NCBI GenBank assembly: GCA_963841325.1
Contig: CAWJBZ010000007.1
Location: 62,001-126,000, forward strand
Source of the DNA: CAVPPA01 sp963841325
Lineage (GTDB): Bacteria; Patescibacteriota; Saccharimonadia; Saccharimonadales; UBA4665
Length of the DNA: 64,000 nucleotides
Reading direction: 5' to 3'
The stretch's first letter is position 1. Every line of letters starts with the position of its first letter. Positions 60,997 through 64,000 of this stretch are shown in pieces. The notes under the pieces are model-generated. The model saw nothing but the letters and a program-made list of their open reading frames with translations. It was not told the DNA's origin and did not search any database. The position numbers and the translations under genes are program-made.

Positions 60997-63038
60997 ACGA
61001 CGATAGTAATAAAACTGCGCCAACTACCACACCACCAATCAGACCGCGACTCGGTTTGGGCGGCGGACGGCGGATGGGTGGCGGTGGCGGCTTAGGTGTG
61101 GGCACCGGCGAGAAAGCCGTCCACTTTGGCGCTACCCTTAAAACTTTCGCTAGATACCTGAAGCGGTTTTGGTGGCTGATCGGCATAGTGGTAATTTTGG
61201 CAATTATCAGTACCGTTTTTGCGGTAATCGGACCGAAGATCCTGGGCAACATGACTAACCAGGTGGTCAACGGTTATGTTGACACCAAAGTCTATAACCA
61301 AGCTATTCAGCAGCTGCCTAAAAATACGATGTTTCCCAAGGGCTATACCGGTGCCGATCTGCTGGCTAAATTACCGGCGGCCGAATTAAAGAAAATCCCG
61401 ACTGATGAAATTGGGATCGTTAAAACCATAAATTTGTCCCAGAAACCGGGCATTAACTTTGGTAAAATCGGCAGCCTGGCAATCTTATTAGTCGGCTTGT
61501 ATATAACCAGTGCTATTTTCAGTTTCGGACAGGGTTGGTTGATGTCCGGTGTTACCCAGAAAGTTACTTACCAGTTCCGCAAAGATATTTCTAGCAAAAT
61601 TAACCGCCTGCCGCTGCGTTACTTCGATTCCCGGCCCTACGGTGAGGTACTGACCCATGTGACCAACGACGTTGATACCATCAGCCAAAGCTTGAACCAG
61701 ACCTTAACCCAGATCATTACCTCGATCGTTACCCTAATCGGCATCGTCGTGATGATGCTGACCATCAGTTGGCAGCTGACTCTGGTAGCTTTGGTGACCT
61801 TACCGCTCAGTTTAGGAGCGATGGGCATTATTATTCAGCGTTCCCAAAAATACTTTAAGCGCCAACAGGACACTTTAGGTCATGTTAATGCCAAAGTCGA
61901 AGAAATTTACGGCGCCCAATTGGTAGTTAAAGCTTTTAACGGTGAGGAGCGGGCCGTGGACGAATTTCAGACTATCAACAAACGACTCTACGGCAGTGCC
62001 TGGCGGGCCCAATTCTTCTCCGGTCTGATTATGCCGCTAACTAATTTTGTCGGTTATTTAGGCTATGTCGGTATTGCCGTGATTGGTGGGGCTTTAGCAG
62101 TTAGGGGTACGGTCAGTATCGGCGGCATTCAGGCCTTTTTGCAGTACATCCGTCAATTCAGTCAGCCGGTCAGCCAGGTCGCTAACAGCGCCAACGTTAT
62201 GCAGCAAATGATCGCCGCCGCTGAGCGGGTCTTCACCTTCCTGGGACAGCCCGAAGAAGACCCCGAAAGGGACAATCTGGTGTCTCTGCCGGCAGTCAAA
62301 GGTCAGGTTGAGTTCGATAACGTGGTGTTCGGTTACCTGCCCGGTAAAACCATCATCAAAGGTTTCAGCGCCAAGATTGAACCGGGGCAGCGGATCGCCA
62401 TTGTCGGACCGACCGGCGCCGGTAAAACGACTATGGTTAATCTGCTAATGCGGTTTTACGAAATTGCCAGCGGCAGCATAAAAGTTGACGGCGTTGACAC
62501 CCGGAATATGAAACGATCAGATGTCCGGAAAATGTTTGGCATGGTGCTACAGGATACCTGGCTATTTAACGGCAGTGTCCGGGATAATCTGGCCTATGCT
62601 AACCCAGAGGCTAACGAAAACGACATTATCGAAGCGGCTAAGACGGCTCATTTGGATCACTTCATCCGGGCTTTGCCTAAGGGTTATAAGACCGAATTAA
62701 ACGAGGAGGCCGATAACATTTCCGAAGGCGAAAAACAGCTGCTGACTATTTCCCGGGCGATGTTAGCTGATCCACCGATCCTGATTCTGGACGAAGCCAC
62801 CAGCTCAGTCGATACCCGGACGGAAGTATTGATCCAGCACGCCATGGAGCAGATCATGAAAAATAAAACCAGTTTTGTGATTGCCCACCGACTATCGACG
62901 ATTCGCGGGGCCGATCTAATTCTGGTGATGAACGAAGGAAATATTGTCGAACAAGGCACACATAGTAGTTTACTAGCTCAAAACGGCTTTTATGCCTCAA
63001 TGTATAACAGCCAATTCGCCCCTGTTGGGAACGGCTAA
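60993..63038 (+). CDS. ABC exporter subunit with consensus Walker B (heterodimer partner B)
   Basis: The 681-residue half-transporter begins with a Pro/Gly/Arg-rich extension (about residues 8-42, GLGGGRRMGGGGG). Membrane domains follow, with an extra extracellular insert of about 70 residues after helix 1 (VDTKVYNQAIQQLPKNT onward), then the NBD. Walker A is GPTGAGKTT, Walker B is LILDEATSSVD with the catalytic Glu, and the signature is altered to ISEGEKQLL. Together with partner A it forms one consensus and one degenerate ATP site. The substrate is unknown. Confidence 0.92.
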   Translation: MNDDSNKTAPTTTPPIRPRLGLGGGRRMGGGGGLGVGTGEKAVHFGATLKTFARYLKRFWWLIGIVVILAIISTVFAVIGPKILGNMTNQVVNGYVDTKVYNQAIQQLPKNTMFPKGYTGADLLAKLPAAELKKIPTDEIGIVKTINLSQKPGINFGKIGSLAILLVGLYITSAIFSFGQGWLMSGVTQKVTYQFRKDISSKINRLPLRYFDSRPYGEVLTHVTNDVDTISQSLNQTLTQIITSIVTLIGIVVMMLTISWQLTLVALVTLPLSLGAMGIIIQRSQKYFKRQQDTLGHVNAKVEEIYGAQLVVKAFNGEERAVDEFQTINKRLYGSAWRAQFFSGLIMPLTNFVGYLGYVGIAVIGGALAVRGTVSIGGIQAFLQYIRQFSQPVSQVANSANVMQQMIAAAERVFTFLGQPEEDPERDNLVSLPAVKGQVEFDNVVFGYLPGKTIIKGFSAKIEPGQRIAIVGPTGAGKTTMVNLLMRFYEIASGSIKVDGVDTRNMKRSDVRKMFGMVLQDTWLFNGSVRDNLAYANPEANENDIIEAAKTAHLDHFIRALPKGYKTELNEEADNISEGEKQLLTISRAMLADPPILILDEATSSVDTRTEVLIQHAMEQIMKNKTSFVIAHRLSTIRGADLILVMNEGNIVEQGTHSSLLAQNGFYASMYNSQFAPVGNG

Positions 63039-63077
63039 ATCGAGTTGGTCCGTAAAAAGTCTTAACTACTTTTATTT

Positions 63078-63821
63078 CTATTTATGTATTGACGGCTCAT
63101 GTGGTTTAAGCGCATTTAAAAGACTCCGGTGCTGTTTTGCCATCGAACTTTCAATTGCCAAAAACGCACAAACTTGGATGTAACCATCAAGGTGATCATA
63201 GATAGCATGCGGATCCCCGAATCTTAGACCCTCTTTCTGACTACTAACAATGTTATCTCCTAGGTCGCCGTGATAGCCAACCGTCAGAGTGGTTCTCGGA
63301 TAATCTGGTTGGAGTCCAGTTAGTTTTCGGGCTTGACCTAATTTGGCTAATTCCCGGATGTGTGGATCGGGTATGTTTGGATCAATTCCATAAAGCGAAA
63401 GTTGCCCGGCATACATTTTCGGATCGGTTGCTCTATCAATAGGAAATGAAACGAGTGGCAAATATATCTCAGCATAGCTAGTATTTTTTGACCTGGGGGC
63501 AATTCCCTGATCTTTTAGGCCATAAGCTGTTGGTATTCCAGTTAAGCCGGTGCGTTTAGCTGCCGCAGAATCAGTGAAAGTATCACCGGAACCTTCATCA
63601 GGAGCAAACACAATTACAAATAAAGTAGAAGCGATTTCTCCTAAGTACCGAACCGGACTGGCACTCCGGGCAGAGTATGGCTTTTCAGGAGTTAGTGATA
63701 ACTTAGCTGCCCGAGTAATATCAAAATCTACTGCCCCTTTGGTAGTTTCAGCATAGCCAGCCAGAGCTGTTCTGATGGGCTCGACCATCCTGTCAAGAGA
63801 TACACCCCGTATATCGCTCAT
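63078..63821 (-). CDS. Unrecognised 247-residue protein
   Basis: No family is recognised. It is soluble with no signal or membrane segment. It contains LFVIVFAPDEGSGDTFTDSAA and a His/Asp-rich C-terminal region (VGYHGDLGDNIVSS, FGDPHAIYDHLDGYIQV) that could be an active site, but this is by eye only. It is convergent with the ABC exporter genes and downstream of the PEP-synthase-like gene on the same strand. Confidence 0.6.
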   Translation of the reverse strand: MSDIRGVSLDRMVEPIRTALAGYAETTKGAVDFDITRAAKLSLTPEKPYSARSASPVRYLGEIASTLFVIVFAPDEGSGDTFTDSAAAKRTGLTGIPTAYGLKDQGIAPRSKNTSYAEIYLPLVSFPIDRATDPKMYAGQLSLYGIDPNIPDPHIRELAKLGQARKLTGLQPDYPRTTLTVGYHGDLGDNIVSSQKEGLRFGDPHAIYDHLDGYIQVCAFLAIESSMAKQHRSLLNALKPHEPSIHK

Positions 63822-63898
63822 TAATTAATACAATAACAGTATCTACTAATCTGTGCAAGAATAGTCTTTAATTCTGTTACCGTAACCGGCTTGGTCGG

Positions 63899-64000
63899 TT
63901 AAGATCGATTCAGTTTATCTTCGGTTCGTTTAACGTCAATGGTGGTTTTAACGACGGTATCCGGGTTTAGCGAGATACTGTCAATACCTTCCTCGACTAG
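63899..64000 (-). CDS. ppsA: Phosphoenolpyruvate synthase/PPDK-type enzyme, C-terminal end
   Basis: Only the last 33 codons are in the window. LVEEGIDSISLNPDTVV is the conserved C-terminal motif of PEP synthase and PEP-utilising TIM barrels. The stop is TAA at 63901-63899. A gluconeogenic or pyruvate-phosphorylating step would fit the central-carbon block, but assignment rests on this short end. Confidence 0.65.
   Translation of the reverse strand, partial: LVEEGIDSISLNPDTVVKTTIDVKRTEDKLNRS

Noticed and set aside
1..64000. CRISPR array, prophage or rRNA operon
   Set aside because: No regularly spaced direct repeats, no cas, capsid, terminase or integrase genes, and no rRNA sequence were seen.

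Overview
The window is compact, gene-dense bacterial DNA with standard stop codons and mid-40s GC. The gene set points to a reduced Patescibacteria/CPR genome, and Saccharibacteria (TM7)-like is my best guess. The grounds are GatCAB amidotransferase, transketolase split into two genes, a lone PilB-type ATPase, RNase HII, UvrB and RarA, a non-oxidative pentose phosphate/lower glycolysis set, no amino-acid or nucleotide biosynthesis genes, and many small membrane or surface proteins without known function. The placement rests on gene content only; there is no rRNA here.

Layout: 1-4.4 kb carries a heat-shock block on the minus strand (clpC, cut by the window edge; grpE; hrcA; two CIRCE operators) and nusA. 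4.4-12.2 kb has an M1 aminopeptidase, rnhB, rplS, a PilB/GspE ATPase, a SpoU methylase and a surface CAP-domain protein. 12.3-25.2 kb has dnaE, two membrane-associated small proteins, the gatC-gatA-(HEPN-like membrane protein)-gatB operon, uvrB and a LOG-like/unknown gene pair. 25.3-26.2 kb is a GC-rich island with two small unknown genes. 26.2-33.0 kb is a central carbon block (PfkB-family kinase, class II aldolase, split transketolase, rpe, rpiB, gap, ppa). 33.1-35.8 kb is redox and folding (FNR module, trxB, glutaredoxin, FKBP). 35.8-44.3 kb holds pheS-pheT, an amber-interrupted glycosidase, rmuC, an L,D-transpeptidase, an EamA transporter and a 3-methyladenine glycosylase. 44.48-45.0 kb is a densely base-paired stretch without a gene, probably a large structured RNA. 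45.2-46.7 kb has a bactofilin-like membrane protein and a small partner. 46.9-47.5 kb is a second GC-rich island. 47.6-53.3 kb has rarA, a PEBP protein, an MFS transporter, tRNA-Gln(CUG) and a short Rel. 53.3-56.1 kb is a three-gene extracytosolic flavin electron-transfer cassette. 56.2-64 kb has an S51 peptidase, an orphan response regulator, an MprF-like acyltransferase domain, a heterodimeric ABC exporter and the 3' end of a PEP-synthase gene.

Two patterns cut across the genes. First, many genes have a near-consensus -10 box only 6-8 bases upstream of the start codon and no Shine-Dalgarno sequence, so they should make leaderless mRNAs; a second group has ordinary Shine-Dalgarno leaders. 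Second, the two GC-rich islands share an architecture: an 11-bp inverted repeat pairing the two sides, a hairpin with ACACAAAGYGAG at its base, a leader of about 60 bases, a strong Shine-Dalgarno, small unknown protein(s), and strong 3' hairpins. Those islands, the structured RNA region and the flavin cassette are the best candidates for undescribed biology.
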